A DNA stretch of 64,000 bases from Prescottella soli (GCF_040024445.1 NZ_CP157276.1:4030001-4094000), one strand, 5' to 3'. Counted from the first letter of the stretch, positions 34,398 through 43,635 are shown. A program made the numbers and translations. Notes: a model not told the origin generated them from the sequence alone.

Positions 34398-35942
34398 CTA
34401 GGACCCCGAGCTGCCGAGCGACCCGCTGCTGCCGAGTGAGCCGGAGCTTCCGGAACTGCTCGATCCGCCGGAACCTTCGGAGCTGCCGGACGATCCGGTG
34501 GTGATCGGCCCGTCCGGCACCTCGGCGCCCGGCGAGCCCGGACGGTTGATCTTGACGGTGACCGGGCCGCTGCCGTCGGCGACGACGGTGACGATCCGCG
34601 CGCCCGGTGCCGACGTGACCTGGCCGCCGTCGGCCTGCACGGCGTACCCGTCCGGGTAGTGCAGATCCGACACGAAGATCTCGGTGGGCCTCGTCGAGGC
34701 CCGCGGCGTGTAGCGGTACGCGAAGTCGCCGTCGTCGGCGTCGAAGATCATGCGCCCGGGCTCCCCGGCCGTGGCCTGCGGATACGTGCGCACGAGCTGA
34801 CGTCCCACGTCACCGAGGAACGGGTCCGTGGTGTTGCCGGCGCCGAAATGCCAGTACTGCCAGCCGATGAAGCGTTCGTCCGCGCGGGCGAGCGTGTTCT
34901 TCAGCACCGTCGGATCGCCGTCGCCGAACTCGGTGACCACCGTCGGGATGTTCGCGCGCTCGGTGATCGCGTCGATGTTGGACCACGTCAGGTCCTGCTG
35001 CGGAACGCACAGCCCGCGCAGTTCCTGCGGCAGCCCGAGGTAGATCGCGAGCTGGCTGGGAATGCAGTAGTCGTGCGGCGCGAAGACGATGTCCGGGCCG
35101 GTGACCGCGGGCGTCTTCGGTGGGTTGAACAGGTTCGACGGCATCATCTGGTTCCACGTGACGTTGGGCTCCCAGTACACCGGAATCGTCGGGTTCTGCG
35201 CGCGGACGGCGTCCGTCAGCTTCTGCATCGCGGCTTGGTACGTGCGGTCGAAGTCCGTGCATCCGTTCGGGAAGCAGGTCAGGAACTTCGACCCGGGCCA
35301 CGGTTCGTTCAAGAGCTCGATTCCCATCACGCCCGGCTTGCCCTCGACTCGCGCCGCCAGTGCGCCGAGGGCGGTGCCGAGGTAGTCGAGTGTGCCGTGC
35401 GTGTTGTTCCACACCTCGTCCCAGCCGGCGTTCATGCTCGGCATCAGATAGAAGAGCGGGAAGCTCGGGTTCGGCTCCCACTCCTGCGGCCGGGACTCGA
35501 TGGACCACGCGGGGAAGCCGTTGCCGCCCCACGGTTTCGAGAGGCCGTCCTGGTGGTTGTCGAGCAGGACATGGATGCCGCGGGCGGTCAGCGCGTCGAC
35601 CACGCCGGTGATCCGGTCGAGGTACGCCTCGTCGAGCTGGCCGCGCTGCGGCATCAGCGCGTCGAATGAGGTGCCGAGGCGGACGGTGTTGAAGCCGTGC
35701 CGGACGAGGATATCGATGTCCTGCGGCGTCAGGGTTTCACCCGCAGGCAGGTACGGCGCATCCTTGTCGACGTTGTTGACGCCGTGCAGCAGCACGGTGC
35801 GCCCGTAGCCGTCGACTAGTGCGGTGCCGTCGGCGTGCAGGGCGGTGATAGTGGCGGGCGGTGGCGCCGCCGATGCGGAGGGCAGGGCGGCGACTGAGAA
35901 CGCGGCTAACGCCGCGACGAACGCAACACGGTATTTGCACAT
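34398..35942 (-). CDS. secreted GH5 glycoside hydrolase, endoglycoceramidase-like
   Basis: A 514-residue secreted cellulase-superfamily enzyme. ATG 35942 is preceded by GAGGGA and begins a signal peptide (M-C-K-Y-R-V, hydrophobic core, A-S-A-A-P). The GH5 barrel shows L-H-G-V-N-N-V, L-L-D-N-H-Q-D-G, the acid/base Glu in E-L-L-N-E-P-W and the nucleophile Glu in V-V-T-E-F-G-D. The layout, including a C-terminal beta-sandwich, resembles rhodococcal endoglycoceramidases, which release glycans from glycosphingolipids; a related steryl-glycosidase role is possible. The last 40 residues are a Ser/Gly repeat (G-S-S-G-S-L), perhaps a wall-spanning tail. Confidence 0.82.
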   Translation of the reverse strand: MCKYRVAFVAALAAFSVAALPSASAAPPPATITALHADGTALVDGYGRTVLLHGVNNVDKDAPYLPAGETLTPQDIDILVRHGFNTVRLGTSFDALMPQRGQLDEAYLDRITGVVDALTARGIHVLLDNHQDGLSKPWGGNGFPAWSIESRPQEWEPNPSFPLFYLMPSMNAGWDEVWNNTHGTLDYLGTALGALAARVEGKPGVMGIELLNEPWPGSKFLTCFPNGCTDFDRTYQAAMQKLTDAVRAQNPTIPVYWEPNVTWNQMMPSNLFNPPKTPAVTGPDIVFAPHDYCIPSQLAIYLGLPQELRGLCVPQQDLTWSNIDAITERANIPTVVTEFGDGDPTVLKNTLARADERFIGWQYWHFGAGNTTDPFLGDVGRQLVRTYPQATAGEPGRMIFDADDGDFAYRYTPRASTRPTEIFVSDLHYPDGYAVQADGGQVTSAPGARIVTVVADGSGPVTVKINRPGSPGAEVPDGPITTGSSGSSEGSGGSSSSGSSGSLGSSGSLGSSGS

Positions 35943-36127
35943 TCGATCCCTCGGTTCACGTCGTGTGAGCAACTTCCGGATGGCGATGTGGACATGTGTT
36001 CAGTTGCGGAGATGCTAGGCGGACGAATCGAGCGTGCGGGCGATTTCGGATGGAACGGTCCGATTCGTCCGTGCAGGTAGCAGGGGGTCCGTTGCGTGTG
36101 TTCCCGAGTACCGGGTAGGCATGGGGG

Positions 36128-37168
36128 ATGCTTACCGCTTCCGCCTACGCGGCGAACTCCGCCGACGGCCCCCTCGAGAAGACCACCATCGAACGCCGCG
36201 CCGTCGGCCCCCGCGACGTGCTCATCGAGATCAAGTACGCGGGTATCTGTCACTCCGACATCCACACCGCGCGCAACGAGTGGGGTGGAACCTCGTACCC
36301 GGTGGTGCCCGGCCACGAGATCGCCGGAATCGTCGCCGAGGTCGGGTCGGAGGTCGCCCGATACTCGGTGGGGGACCGGGTGGGTGTCGGCTGTTTCGTC
36401 GACTCGTGCCGCACCTGCCCGAGTTGCGAGGCCGGTGAGGAGCAGTACTGCGAGAACGGCGTCGTCGACACCTACAACACTGTCGGTCGTGACGGAAAGC
36501 GCACGGCCGGTGGATATTCCACGCACATCGTCGTGGACGAGGACTTCGTGCTGTCCATCCCGGACGGTCTGGCGCTCGACGTCGCCGCACCGCTGCTGTG
36601 CGCCGGCATCACCCTGTACTCGCCGCTCGCGCACTGGGGCGCCGGCCCCGGCAAGAAGGTCGCGATTGTCGGGATGGGCGGCCTGGGCCACGTCGGCGTC
36701 AAGATCGCACACGCGATGGGCGCCGAGGTGACCGTGCTGAGCCAGTCGCTGAGCAAGAAGGACGACGGCCTGCGCTTCGGCGCCGACCACTACTACGCCA
36801 CCGCCGAGAAGGAGACCTTCAAGGCGCTGCGCGGAGCGTTCGACCTGATCCTCAACACGGTCTCGGTCAACCTCGACATGGACCGGTACCTGTCGATGCT
36901 CGCCGTCAACGGCACCCTCGTCGAACTCGGCCTGCCCGAGAACCCGATCAGTGTGCGCGGATTCTCGCTGCTCAAGAACCGTCGCAGCCTCGCCGGGTCG
37001 CTCGTCGGCGGCATCCCGCAGACCCAGGAGATGCTGGACTTCTGCGCCGAGCACGGCATCGGCGCCGAGATCGAACTGATCTCCGCGGACCGGATCAACG
37101 AGGCCTACGACCGCGTCGTCGCCAGCGACGTGCGCTACCGCTTCGTGATCGACGCGTCCACGTTCTGA
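36128..37168 (+). CDS. adhC: NADP-dependent zinc alcohol dehydrogenase (AdhC/CAD type)
   Basis: A 346-residue medium-chain dehydrogenase of the cinnamyl-alcohol/YahK group. Catalytic zinc ligands are Cys41 (A-G-I-C-H-S-D) and His63-Glu64 (P-G-H-E), and the structural zinc cluster is [15 protein letters not shown]. The cofactor motif is [15 protein letters not shown] in the position after it is typical of NADPH enzymes. It resembles mycobacterial AdhC, which reduces aromatic and aliphatic aldehydes. It is followed at once by a palindromic element that may terminate it. Confidence 0.93.
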   Translation: MLTASAYAANSADGPLEKTTIERRAVGPRDVLIEIKYAGICHSDIHTARNEWGGTSYPVVPGHEIAGIVAEVGSEVARYSVGDRVGVGCFVDSCRTCPSCEAGEEQYCENGVVDTYNTVGRDGKRTAGGYSTHIVVDEDFVLSIPDGLALDVAAPLLCAGITLYSPLAHWGAGPGKKVAIVGMGGLGHVGVKIAHAMGAEVTVLSQSLSKKDDGLRFGADHYYATAEKETFKALRGAFDLILNTVSVNLDMDRYLSMLAVNGTLVELGLPENPISVRGFSLLKNRRSLAGSLVGGIPQTQEMLDFCAEHGIGAEIELISADRINEAYDRVVASDVRYRFVIDASTF

Positions 37169-37177
37169 CGGGCCGCC

Positions 37178-37244
37178 CCGCTCCCGAAATGACCTCGCGC
37201 GGACGCGATTGCGCGGGTCGGGCGGCGGGTCACTTCGGGAGCGG
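37178..37244. repeat. palindromic element of the TGACCT family, copy 1
   Basis: CCGCTCCCGAAaTGACC pairs with GGTCAcTTCGGGAGCGG at the outer ends of a 67-nt element, with an inner GC-rich stem (CGCGCGGACGCG). It shares the stretch TGACCTC-s-CGCGGACGCGAT and the tail GGTCA-y-TTCGGG with the element at 38291-38346. It lies 9 nt after adhC. Confidence 0.75.
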
Positions 37245-37339
37245 GAGCAGTTGTGCACAGCCCGGCGGTTGTCCACAGGACGGCTGTGGACGGAGGTTTC
37301 CGCGCCGGAGGCGGAGCACCGCCCGGCCAGGATCGGGGC

Positions 37340-38302
37340 ATGAGCGAACCGATTCCCACCGTGCTGCGTCGGCGCGACGCGCTCGCTCGCGGCTACACCG
37401 ACGGCGAACTCCGGGCGACCTGTCGCAGTGGGGGGCTGCGGCGTCTGCGGCCCGGGACCTATCTGGCCGACGACGCGTTCGCCGCGCTCGACGCGGCCCA
37501 GCTCCACCGCGAACTGATCCGCGCGACCCTGCCCGGGGTGAGCGCCGACGCCGTCGTCAGTCACCAGTCCGCCGCCGTGCTGCACGGTCTGCCGGTGTGG
37601 GCGCTGCCTCTCGATCGCGTCCACGTCACCCGCGACAGATCCGGCGGCGGCAAGCGCACTCGGCACCTGCACTCGCACCCCGCACCGCTTCCGGCAGCGG
37701 ATGTGGTGCGGTGCGACGGAATCGCCGTCACCTCGATCGCCCGCACCGTGGCCGACCTGTGCCGGACCGTACCGTTCGAGGCCGCCGTCGTCGTCGGCGA
37801 CGCGGGCCTACGCGCGGCGAAGTTGCCGGCCACCGCCGTCGCCGACGCACTGGCCTACGCCGAGCGTCGGCCCGGCCACCCCGCTGCCCGGCGGGCACTG
37901 GGATTCCTCGACGGGCGCAGTGAGAGCGTCGGCGAATCGCGCAGCCGCGTCGCGCTGGCCGCACTCGGGTACGACGTGCCGGAGCTGCAGGCTTCGCTGC
38001 TGGACGCCGACGGGAGGGTCCTCGGCCGCGTCGACTTCCTCTTCGCCGGCGCCGGTGTCGTCGGGGAGTTCGACGGAAAGATCAAGTACGGCAAATACCT
38101 TCGAGACGGCCAGGACCCCGGCGACGCGGTGTTCGCCGAGAAGCAGCGCGAGGATTCGATCCGCGACACCGGCTGGGAAGTTGTCCGGTGGACGTGGCAC
38201 GACCTGTCGAACCCCGCCGTGATCGACGCGCGCGTCCGACGTGCCCTGCGACGCCGCCACGGCCGACCCCGGCCACTCGGGGCGGTGCTGCGCCCGTCCT
38301 GA
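37340..38302 (+). CDS. AbiEi-like winged-helix protein with C-terminal DUF559/nuclease-like domain
   Basis: A 320-residue protein. The N-terminal half resembles the AbiEi antitoxin fold: a helix-turn-helix start (L-R-R-R-D-A-L-A-R-G-Y-T-D-G-E-L-R) then G-G-L-R-R-L-R-P-G-T-Y and S-H-Q-S-A-A-V-L-H-G-L-P-V-W. The C-terminal half, G-R-V-D-F-L-F-A-G-A-G-V-V-G-E-F-D-G-K-I-K-Y, has a D...E-x-D-x-K arrangement like DUF559/Vsr-type PD-(D/E)XK nucleases. No AbiEii toxin partner is adjacent. Such stand-alone genes are common in actinobacteria and their role is unknown. The gene is flanked by two copies of the same palindromic element, the second overlapping its 3' end. Confidence 0.75.
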   Translation: MSEPIPTVLRRRDALARGYTDGELRATCRSGGLRRLRPGTYLADDAFAALDAAQLHRELIRATLPGVSADAVVSHQSAAVLHGLPVWALPLDRVHVTRDRSGGGKRTRHLHSHPAPLPAADVVRCDGIAVTSIARTVADLCRTVPFEAAVVVGDAGLRAAKLPATAVADALAYAERRPGHPAARRALGFLDGRSESVGESRSRVALAALGYDVPELQASLLDADGRVLGRVDFLFAGAGVVGEFDGKIKYGKYLRDGQDPGDAVFAEKQREDSIRDTGWEVVRWTWHDLSNPAVIDARVRRALRRRHGRPRPLGAVLRPS

Positions 38303-38346
38303 CCTCCCGCGGACGCGATCGCGCGGGCGGCAGGTCATTTCGGGCG
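38291..38346. repeat. palindromic element of the TGACCT family, copy 2
   Basis: CGCCCG...TGACCT pairs with AGGTCA...CGGGCG; the core CGCGGACGCGAT-c-GCGCGGG is nearly identical to copy 1 in the same orientation. The left end overlaps the last 12 nt of the AbiEi-like gene, so the element also encodes that protein's C-terminus. Confidence 0.75.
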
Positions 38347-38420
38347 CGGCGTCGACCGGTCGGTTTCTCGCGAACCGGACCTGTGCGGCGTAGCGTCGTG
38401 GCACGAGGGAGGAGTTGAAG

Positions 38421-38642
38421 ATGACTGTCAACGACTTCGCCGGATGGGCTGGATACGGACTCGCGCTGACCGGTATCGCCACGATGGGACTGTTCCTGGT
38501 GGCCGCCGGTGGTGGATTCGCTGGTTGGGCGGTGATCGCCGGGCTCGTGTCGCTGACGTCGTTCGCGTCGTCGGCGGCGATCTTCGGTGGCGTCACCCAC
38601 CACGATCACAAGATGCACCACAGCACGCCGCACATGCTCTGA
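38421..38642 (+). CDS. small membrane protein with His-rich tail
   Basis: A 73-residue protein. ATG 38421 is preferred to TTG 38415 because GGGAGGAG lies 6 nt before it. Two hydrophobic helices (about residues 8-30 and 34-58) are followed by a short tail T-H-H-D-H-K-M-H-H-S-T-P-H-M, with six His in fourteen residues. The tail looks suited to binding a transition metal or to pH sensing. I do not recognise the family. It is convergent with ppk2. Confidence 0.75.
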   Translation: MTVNDFAGWAGYGLALTGIATMGLFLVAAGGGFAGWAVIAGLVSLTSFASSAAIFGGVTHHDHKMHHSTPHML

Positions 38643-38667
38643 CGTCGATGCCGCCCGGAGGTCCAGG

Positions 38668-39531
38668 TCAGGCGCGGGACAAGCGCGCCTTCTCGACCTC
38701 GATGTCGAACTCGGCCGGCGGCCAGTCCAGGTCGAGGCGCTCGAGCGCGTCGATCAGTAGCTCCGTCACCGCAATTCGGCTGTACCACTTGCGGTCGCAC
38801 GGCACGACGTACCACGGCGCGTAGTCCGTCGACGTCTTGTCCAGCATCGCCTGGTACGCCTCCTGGTACCGCGGCCACAGGGCCCGCTCGGAGATGTCAC
38901 CGGGGTTGTACTTCCAGTACTTGTCGCGGCGGTCGAGTCGCTCCGCCAACCGCTGCTTCTGTTCGTCGAGGGAGACGAACATCGCGACCTTCACGAGGGT
39001 CGTCCCGTTGTAGACGAGTTCGCGCTCGAACTGGTTGATCTCGTCGTAGCGGCCGCTCCACACCTCGGGTGGTACGAGATCGTGCACGCGGACCACCAGC
39101 ACGTCCTCGTAGTGCGATCGGTCGAACACCCCCAGCTGTCCGCCGCGGGGAAGGGCCTTGTTGATGCGCCACAGGTAGTGGTGGCGCTTCTCCTCGGGGG
39201 TCGGCACGCCGAACGCCGCGTGGTCGACGCCCTGCGGATCGACGTGACCGATGACGTGGCGGACCATGCCGCCCTTGCCCGCGGTGTCCATGCCCTGCAG
39301 GATCAGCAGCACCGAGCGCTTGTCGCCCGAACGGCCGTTGGCGTACAGCTTCTCCTGCAACGCCGACAGTACCGCGCCGCGCTCCTCGAGCATCCGCTCA
39401 CCGTCGGCCTTGTGGCCGACGAATCCGGGCGTCGCCTTGGGGTCGATCTTGGTGACCTTGGTGTGTGGTCCGACGCGCAGCGCCTCGACCGCCGGTGTCT
39501 TCCACAGTTCGTCGTGCCCGTCCGCTGCCAT
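38668..39531 (-). CDS. ppk2: polyphosphate kinase 2 family protein
   Basis: A 287-residue PPK2 enzyme, transferring phosphate between polyphosphate and nucleotides. The Walker A is G-M-D-T-A-G-K-G-G and the Walker B region V-F-D-R-S-H-Y-E-D-V-L-V-V-R-V-H, with the lid R-D-K-Y-W-K-Y-N-P-G-D. The single-domain form acts on nucleoside mono- or diphosphates; the subclass is not settled by eye. In C. glutamicum a PPK2 gene borders the porin/groEL2 cluster; here groEL2 is in the same window but 36 kb away. The C-terminal end lies 26 nt from the His-rich membrane protein stop. Confidence 0.94.
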   Translation of the reverse strand: MAADGHDELWKTPAVEALRVGPHTKVTKIDPKATPGFVGHKADGERMLEERGAVLSALQEKLYANGRSGDKRSVLLILQGMDTAGKGGMVRHVIGHVDPQGVDHAAFGVPTPEEKRHHYLWRINKALPRGGQLGVFDRSHYEDVLVVRVHDLVPPEVWSGRYDEINQFERELVYNGTTLVKVAMFVSLDEQKQRLAERLDRRDKYWKYNPGDISERALWPRYQEAYQAMLDKTSTDYAPWYVVPCDRKWYSRIAVTELLIDALERLDLDWPPAEFDIEVEKARLSRA

Positions 39532-39570
39532 GCACAGACTGTGCCACAGGGTGGGCGGGTGGGGAAGGAT

Positions 39571-40944
39571 TCAGCGGCCGAGTCGCCAGAGTTCCTCTGC
39601 GACACCGAGTTCGGTTGCCGCGGGATCGCCGTACACCCATTCTCGACCGATGCGGTGCCAATTGGCGCTCGCGTCGAGTTGCCCCAGGATGCCGAAGGTC
39701 AGGAAGTCGGCCCGGCGGGAGAACAGGTGCTCGGGCGGGAGGTTCTGACTCTTCATGCCCGAGAACTCCGACGCCCGCGGATCGATCGCGAGCAGGAAGC
39801 CCGTGCTCGCCATGTCCGGGGTGATCGCGATCTCCTCGTCCACGAGATTCCACTCGGCCGCGGCGTAGACGTACTCCAGGCACTCGTCGGGCGTCACGTC
39901 GCCATCGGGGTCGATGACGCCGCGCCGCACCATGAGCGCGAAGAGGTCGTCGCGGCGTCCCTCGGTCGCCGCGCGCAGGCACTGCTTCTCGAACGCGACG
40001 TGCTCGGCGTCCATCCGGTTGAACAGGCCGAAGTCGACGAACCCGATCCGGCCGTCGTCGCCCAGCAGCACGTTGCCGGGATGCGGATCCCCGCAGAACT
40101 CGTGATAGCGGTACAGCGATCCGATGTAGAAGCGGAAGATGATCTCGCCGATGCGGTTTCGCTCCTCCTGGGGGAGCGCCTGGATCCCCGCGAACCCGGT
40201 GCCGCCGAAGAACTCGCTCACCAGCACGCGCCGGGTGCTGAGTTCCGGGATGCTGTCGGGGACGGCGATGAACGGGTGATCGGCGTACAGGCGCGCGATC
40301 TCGTGCTGGGTGCGGGCCTCGCGTTCGTAGTCGAGTTCGCCCTCGAAGTTCAGCTGCAGCTCGCCCAGCAGTGCCGGGGTGGACAGCGTCGGAACCGTCG
40401 ACTTCCAGATCTTCAGGAACATCGTCAGGTTCTTCATGTCGGCCCGGATCGCGGCGTCGATCCCCGGGTACTGCACCTTGACCGCGACGTCACGACCGTC
40501 GTGCAGCCGGGCCCGGTACACCTGGCCGATCGACGCGGCCGCGACGGCCTCGGGGTCGAAGTCCGCGAACACCTCGGAGAGCGGGCGCCCGTAGTCGGCC
40601 TCGATCACGCCGCGCATCGTGTCGAACGACGTCGTCGGCGCCTGGTCGCGCAGCGCGGCGAGCTTGCGCTGGAAGTCTTCTCGATGTTCCTCGGGAACCA
40701 GGTCGAGGTCGAGGATCGACAGCATCTGGCCGAGCTTCATCGCCACGCCCTTCATGCCGCCCAGGACGGTGACCAGTTGGTCGGCGGCGGCGATCGCGGA
40801 CTTCTCCGCCAGCCGGGCACGGACCTGCTCGGAACGACCGATCATCGACATGCGGGTGCCGGCGCCCCGGATGACGCGGCCGGCGGCCACCTGTCCGAGC
40901 TTGGAACCGCGCACGAGGCGGGACGTGGGGACCTTGTCGGTCAA
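39571..40944 (-). CDS. AarF/ABC1/UbiB-family atypical kinase
   Basis: A 457-residue member of the ABC1/UbiB protein-kinase-like family. TTG 40944 is chosen as start because GGAGG lies 6 nt before it; a GTG at 40983 would add 13 residues but has no ribosome-binding site. Visible are the family's K-x-G-Q motif (G-V-A-M-K-L-G-Q-M-L-S), the A-rich loop A-A-A-S-I-G-Q-V-Y, V-A-V-K-V-Q-Y-P-G, and G-D-P-H-P-G-N and F-V-D-F-G-L-F. In other bacteria such proteins support quinone biosynthesis or lipid-linked processes. It is the last of three minus-strand genes after a TetR regulator. Confidence 0.9.
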   Translation of the reverse strand: MTDKVPTSRLVRGSKLGQVAAGRVIRGAGTRMSMIGRSEQVRARLAEKSAIAAADQLVTVLGGMKGVAMKLGQMLSILDLDLVPEEHREDFQRKLAALRDQAPTTSFDTMRGVIEADYGRPLSEVFADFDPEAVAAASIGQVYRARLHDGRDVAVKVQYPGIDAAIRADMKNLTMFLKIWKSTVPTLSTPALLGELQLNFEGELDYEREARTQHEIARLYADHPFIAVPDSIPELSTRRVLVSEFFGGTGFAGIQALPQEERNRIGEIIFRFYIGSLYRYHEFCGDPHPGNVLLGDDGRIGFVDFGLFNRMDAEHVAFEKQCLRAATEGRRDDLFALMVRRGVIDPDGDVTPDECLEYVYAAAEWNLVDEEIAITPDMASTGFLLAIDPRASEFSGMKSQNLPPEHLFSRRADFLTFGILGQLDASANWHRIGREWVYGDPAATELGVAEELWRLGR

Positions 40945-41016
40945 CGAAGACCTCCGGGCGGGGGTGACGACGGACTGCGGCACGGGTCGGGCTGCGGCTG
41001 CGTGCCGCGGGTCACA

Positions 41017-41364
41017 CTAGATGAGCCCCTCGGTGTTCTCCAGATCCTCGAGGATCGGGAACGGCGGGCGGGTGACGCCGTCGACCATGTGGCTGCCCCA
41101 CAGGTCCGTGCCGCTGACCCGGGCCACCCCGGACCCGTCCGGGGTCGTGACGGTCAGTTCGGTCGCTGCGGGCACGTCGACTCCGCCGCCGAGCGCGGGC
41201 GTCAGCTCCCGCACCCGTCCGCGCCACACGAACCGGCCGCTGATCGGGTCGAAGTTGCCGGACAGCTCGACGTCGACGATCACCGGGGGGTGCGGGGCGA
41301 CGGTGACGTGGGCGGGGCCCCGGTAGCCGGCCGGTTCGTCGTGCTGGTCGGTGAAGTCGGTCAC
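41017..41364 (-). CDS. DUF4873-type small domain protein
   Basis: A 115-residue beta-rich protein. It contains G-Y-R-G-P-A-H-V-T-V, V-I-V-D-V-E-L-S-G-N-F-D-P-I-S-G-R-F-V-W-R-G-R-V and T-D-L-W-G-S-H-M-V-D-G-V-T-R-P-P-F-P, which I recognise as the DUF4873 pattern. This domain is often fused to flavin monooxygenases; here it stands alone. GTG 41364 is the first start giving the complete domain. It lies 51 nt after the TetR gene on the same strand. Confidence 0.75.
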   Translation of the reverse strand: MTDFTDQHDEPAGYRGPAHVTVAPHPPVIVDVELSGNFDPISGRFVWRGRVRELTPALGGGVDVPAATELTVTTPDGSGVARVSGTDLWGSHMVDGVTRPPFPILEDLENTEGLI

Positions 41365-41415
41365 ACCGCCAGGATACCTGTTACCGACGGTTACACAAGA
41401 TGTGGTCGGTCGGTG

Positions 41416-42159
41416 TCAGTCCTCGGAGGACTCCTCGCGCAGCGGGTGCGGTACCGACTTGAACCGGGTCGGCGAACCGTTGGACGCCGCGATGCCCGAG
41501 ATACCGCCCCACGTCATCATCACGAGGTAGTCGATGAGGTCGTCCGTCGACATCGACTGGTTCGAGATCCACCAGTGCGTCGCCAACTGCACCGCCCCGA
41601 CGACGCCGTACGCCCACGGCACCGAGCCTCCGGAGTCCATGTCCATGCCGCGCAGCCGCTCGCCGAGGACCGTGGCGAGCAGCTCGGCGATCATGCGCTC
41701 GGAATCGGCGACCACGTCGCGGTTGGGTCCCGAACTGTTCGCCATCACGTACAGGTACACCTCGGGATCCGCCGCGACGGTCTCGACGTACGCGGAGATC
41801 GCGACGCGGGTGAGGTCGTACTCGTCGAGATCCTCGCCGATCGCCTCGTACATCCGCGGAGCCAGGATCGTCTCGACGTAGCGCATCATCGTCGCGCTCG
41901 TCAGGTCGTTCTTGTCGGTGAAGTACCGGTACAGGACGGTCTTCGAGACGCCGATCTCCGACGCGATGTCGTCCATTCCGACGTCGCGTCCCCGCGCTCG
42001 GATCGCGGCGATCGTGCCGTCGACGAGTTCCTCGCGGCGCGCGATCTTGTGCTCGCGCCAGCGACGCTTGCGGCCGTCGGGCTTCTCGCTCTTGACGGTC
42101 GTCTCTTCGGTTGTCTGCTGCAGATCTGCGCTTTGTTTCGGCACTGGGGTTCGCCACAT
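41416..42159 (-). CDS. TetR-family transcriptional regulator
   Basis: A 247-residue TetR protein corresponding by position to M. tuberculosis Rv0472c. A basic N-terminal region (D-G-R-K-R-R-W-R-E-H-K-I-A-R-R) precedes the helix-turn-helix M-D-D-I-A-S-E-I-G-V-S-K-T-V-L-Y-R-Y-F-T-D-K. The ligand domain includes W-A-Y-G-V-V-G-A-V-Q-L-A-T-H-W-W. It is divergent from the DUF445 membrane-protein gene with 91 nt between them, so it may control that gene and its own operon. The start is uncertain; GTG 42144 is an alternative. Confidence 0.88.
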   Translation of the reverse strand: MWRTPVPKQSADLQQTTEETTVKSEKPDGRKRRWREHKIARREELVDGTIAAIRARGRDVGMDDIASEIGVSKTVLYRYFTDKNDLTSATMMRYVETILAPRMYEAIGEDLDEYDLTRVAISAYVETVAADPEVYLYVMANSSGPNRDVVADSERMIAELLATVLGERLRGMDMDSGGSVPWAYGVVGAVQLATHWWISNQSMSTDDLIDYLVMMTWGGISGIAASNGSPTRFKSVPHPLREESSED

Positions 42160-42250
42160 CCGTTCGGGGTTGATCCAGAAGGTCAGCTTAATCGGCGTAT
42201 CGGCCGGGAGTGAGGTCTATCTCTGCGGTCTGAACACGGATTTCGGCACA

Positions 42251-43606
42251 ATGTCGGATGTGCAGCCCGTGCAGTCCGAACAGTCACCCGTGCCGCCCGC
42301 ACGCCGGTCCCGTCCGCAGTCTCCGAGGCCCGAAGGCCCCTCGGCGTTCGCCGGTGTCTTCGACGACGCCGCCAAGCGCCACGAACTGCGGAGGATGAAG
42401 GCGGTCGCGACCGGTTTCCTGGTCTTCGCGACCGTCATCTACCTGTTCTGCCGGTGGCAGGAGGTCCGCGGCGCCGGCGCGTGGGTCGGGTACGTGCGTG
42501 CCGCGTCGGAGGCCGGCATGGTCGGCGCGCTGGCCGACTGGTTCGCGGTTACCGCGCTGTTCCGGCATCCCCTCGGGCTGAAGATCCCGCACACCGCGAT
42601 CATCAAGCGCAAGAAGGATCAGCTCGGCGAGAGCCTGAGCAACTTCGTCGGCGACAACTTCCTCGCCCCCGAGGTCGTCTCGGCCAAGGTCGAGAACGCG
42701 CAGATCCCGCTGCGGGTGGGGACCTGGATGGCCGAACCCGCGCACGCGCAGCGCGTCGCCGCGGAGACGGCGACGCTGCTGCGGGGCGTCGTGGAGGTCC
42801 TCGAGGACGACGACATCACCGCAATCATCGACAACACCATCGTCCGGCGGATCGCCGAGCCCGACTGGGGTCCGCCCATCGGCAAGGTGCTGGCCGAACT
42901 GCTGCGCGAGAACCGGCAGCTGCCGCTGCTGGACCTGCTCGCCGAACGGGCCCACCAGTGGGCGCTCAACAGCCAGGACACGATCGACCGCATCATCAGC
43001 CGGGACTCGCCGTCGTGGTCGCCCAAGTTCGTGGACGCGATGCTGGGCGAGAAGATCTACCGCGAGCTGGTCGAGTTCACGTGGAAGGTCCGGTCGAACC
43101 CGGAGCACGAGGTGCGGCTCGCCGCGAACCGGTTCCTCATCGATTTCGCCGACGACCTGCAGAACGATCCCGCGACCATCGCGAAGGCCGAGTCGATCAA
43201 GGCCGAGATCATGGGGCGCGAGGAGATCACCGGGCTCGCCGCCGCGACGTGGCGCGTGGCCAAGCGGCTCATCATGGAGTCCGTCGACGACCCGAACAGC
43301 ACCCTGCGCCGCAAGATCGCCGAGAACGTCGTCCATCTCGGGGTGCGACTGCGCGACGACGCCGACCTGCGCGCCAAGGTCGACGGCTGGCTGCTGTCGG
43401 GTACCCGGTACATCGCCGAGAACTACACCGACGAGATCACCGCGGTCATCACCGAGACCGTGCAGCGGTGGGACGCCGAGGAAGCGAGCCGCAAGATCGA
43501 GCTCCAGGTGGGCCGAGATCTGCAGTTCATCCGCATCAACGGCACCGTCGTCGGCGCCCTCGCCGGCCTGTCCATCTACACGATCTCGGAGCTGCTCTTC
43601 ACCTGA
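42251..43606 (+). CDS. DUF445 membrane protein
   Basis: A 451-residue DUF445 protein, equivalent in place to M. tuberculosis Rv0473. A Pro/Ser-rich cytosolic start is followed by one membrane helix (about residues 57-75) and G-A-L-A-D-W-F-A-V-T-A-L-F-R-H-P-L-G-L-x-I-P-H-T-A-I-I, the diagnostic DUF445 block. The middle part is a long helical domain (coiled-coil-like), and a second hydrophobic segment closes the C-terminus (V-V-G-A-L-A-G-L-S-I-Y-T-I). Function is unknown. It is divergent from the TetR gene. Confidence 0.88.
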   Translation: MSDVQPVQSEQSPVPPARRSRPQSPRPEGPSAFAGVFDDAAKRHELRRMKAVATGFLVFATVIYLFCRWQEVRGAGAWVGYVRAASEAGMVGALADWFAVTALFRHPLGLKIPHTAIIKRKKDQLGESLSNFVGDNFLAPEVVSAKVENAQIPLRVGTWMAEPAHAQRVAAETATLLRGVVEVLEDDDITAIIDNTIVRRIAEPDWGPPIGKVLAELLRENRQLPLLDLLAERAHQWALNSQDTIDRIISRDSPSWSPKFVDAMLGEKIYRELVEFTWKVRSNPEHEVRLAANRFLIDFADDLQNDPATIAKAESIKAEIMGREEITGLAAATWRVAKRLIMESVDDPNSTLRRKIAENVVHLGVRLRDDADLRAKVDGWLLSGTRYIAENYTDEITAVITETVQRWDAEEASRKIELQVGRDLQFIRINGTVVGALAGLSIYTISELLFT

Positions 43607-43635
43607 TCGGTCCGGTTCCGTGTGGCGCCGGTCAC

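Noticed and set aside
39082-42213. Plus-strand reading frame of more than 1000 codons across ppk2, the AarF gene and the TetR gene
   Set aside because: It spans several well-supported minus-strand genes, has His/Arg/Asp/Val-biased composition and no recognisable domain.
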